Shown here piece by piece: positions 4,883 through 5,140 of a DNA stretch of 5,140 bases. The DNA lies in the NCBI GenBank assembly GCA_943328365.2, contig CALPZT020000155.1:1-5140 (forward strand). The letters run 5' to 3'. The translations under genes and the position numbers were made by a program. The notes under the pieces are model-generated. The model was not told the origin of the DNA. It searched no databases and saw only the letters and a program-made list of their open reading frames with translations. Position 1 is the stretch's first letter. Each line of letters starts with the position of its first letter. The stretch is from Bifidobacterium breve. Lineage in GTDB: Bacteria > Actinomycetota > Actinomycetes > S36-B12.

Positions 4883-5140
4883 TTAGCGCTTCTTGCCGGT
4901 CTTGCGACGGCGGACGATGAACTTGTCGCTGGCCTTATTGGCCTTACGGGTGCGACCCTCGGGCTTACCGTTCGGATTGACAGGGTGACGACCACCAGAG
5001 GTCTTGCCCTCACCGCCACCATGCGGGTGGTCAACAGGGTTCATTGCCACACCTCGAACGCTCGGGCGCTTGCCCTTCCAGCGCATGCGGCCGGCCTTGC
5101 CCCAGTTGATGTTCGACTGCTCGGCATTGCCAACTTCGCC
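4883..5140 (-). CDS. rplB: 50S ribosomal protein L2, C-terminal fragment (cut by window edge)
   Basis: The last 85 residues are present and the 5' part lies beyond position 5140. The frame is open right to the edge, beginning GEVGNAEQSNINWGKAGR, so the Met at 5086 is internal and not a start. L2 is a primary 23S rRNA binder needed for subunit association and close to the peptidyl-transferase centre. The conserved loop RGVAMNPVDHPHGGGEGKTS, containing the histidine known as His229 in E. coli, is intact. Shortly after it, the usual 'PWGKP' reads NPNGKP here, an uncommon Trp-to-Asn change. The end, KASDKFIVRRRKTGKKR, is typical. The TAA stop (4885-4883) overlaps the rpsS SD. Confidence 0.97.
   Translation of the reverse strand, partial: GEVGNAEQSNINWGKAGRMRWKGKRPSVRGVAMNPVDHPHGGGEGKTSGGRHPVNPNGKPEGRTRKANKASDKFIVRRRKTGKKR

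Noticed and set aside
3840..4886. A plus-strand open frame of 348 codons opposite rplV and rpsS
   Set aside because: Same reason: antisense shadow of conserved genes, with Arg/Leu-rich low-complexity translation produced by the reversed Lys/Ala repeat codons.
1..5140. A previously undescribed system, mobile element, CRISPR array or RNA gene
   Set aside because: All but short junctions are accounted for by conserved ribosomal protein genes in standard order; no foreign or unexplained segment above 100 nt remains.

Overview
The window is one continuous block of a ribosomal-protein operon, and every gene lies on the minus strand. Read in the direction of transcription (high to low coordinates) the order is rplB (L2, 3' part only), rpsS (S19), rplV (L22), rpsC (S3), rplP (L16), rpmC (L29), rpsQ (S17), rplN (L14), rplX (L24), rplE (L5), rpsZ/rpsN (S14, zinc type), rpsH (S8) and rplF (L6, first 25 codons only). 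This is the standard S10 operon running straight into the spc operon. The junction between the two is the rpsQ-rplN gap, which is only 52 nt long and shows no promoter or terminator.

The organism is most likely an actinobacterium (class Actinomycetes). The DNA is roughly 60% G+C. L29, L22, L5 and S8 carry stretches I recognise as typical of actinomycetes (for example L29 'ATGQLENHGRL', L22 'MEARAQARY', S8 'GVGGEVLAYVW'). L22 and S3 both have long low-complexity C-terminal tails of the kind known from Mycobacterium and Streptomyces. I cannot place genus or family from this window.

The genes are packed tightly. Most junctions are 0-18 nt, and rpmC/rpsQ overlap by 4 nt (ATGA). Many Shine-Dalgarno (SD) sequences sit inside the last codons of the preceding gene, which suggests translational coupling along the message. 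Three gaps are longer: rpsS to rplV (90 nt if L22 starts at its family-like Met), rpsZ to rpsH (71 nt) and rpsQ to rplN (52 nt). Two genes start with GTG (rpsC, rplN). All products are structural proteins of the 30S or 50S subunit, so the operon sets the balanced supply of both.

I found no mobile element, CRISPR array, RNA gene, broken gene or unknown cassette. Long plus-strand open frames opposite rpsC/rplV are shadows of the minus-strand genes. The points worth a second look are small: a lysine/alanine tandem-repeat tail on L22 and its uncertain start, an out-of-frame ATG next to the rplN SD, a mini-hairpin between the rpsH SD and its start, and a Trp-to-Asn change in the conserved C-terminal part of L2.
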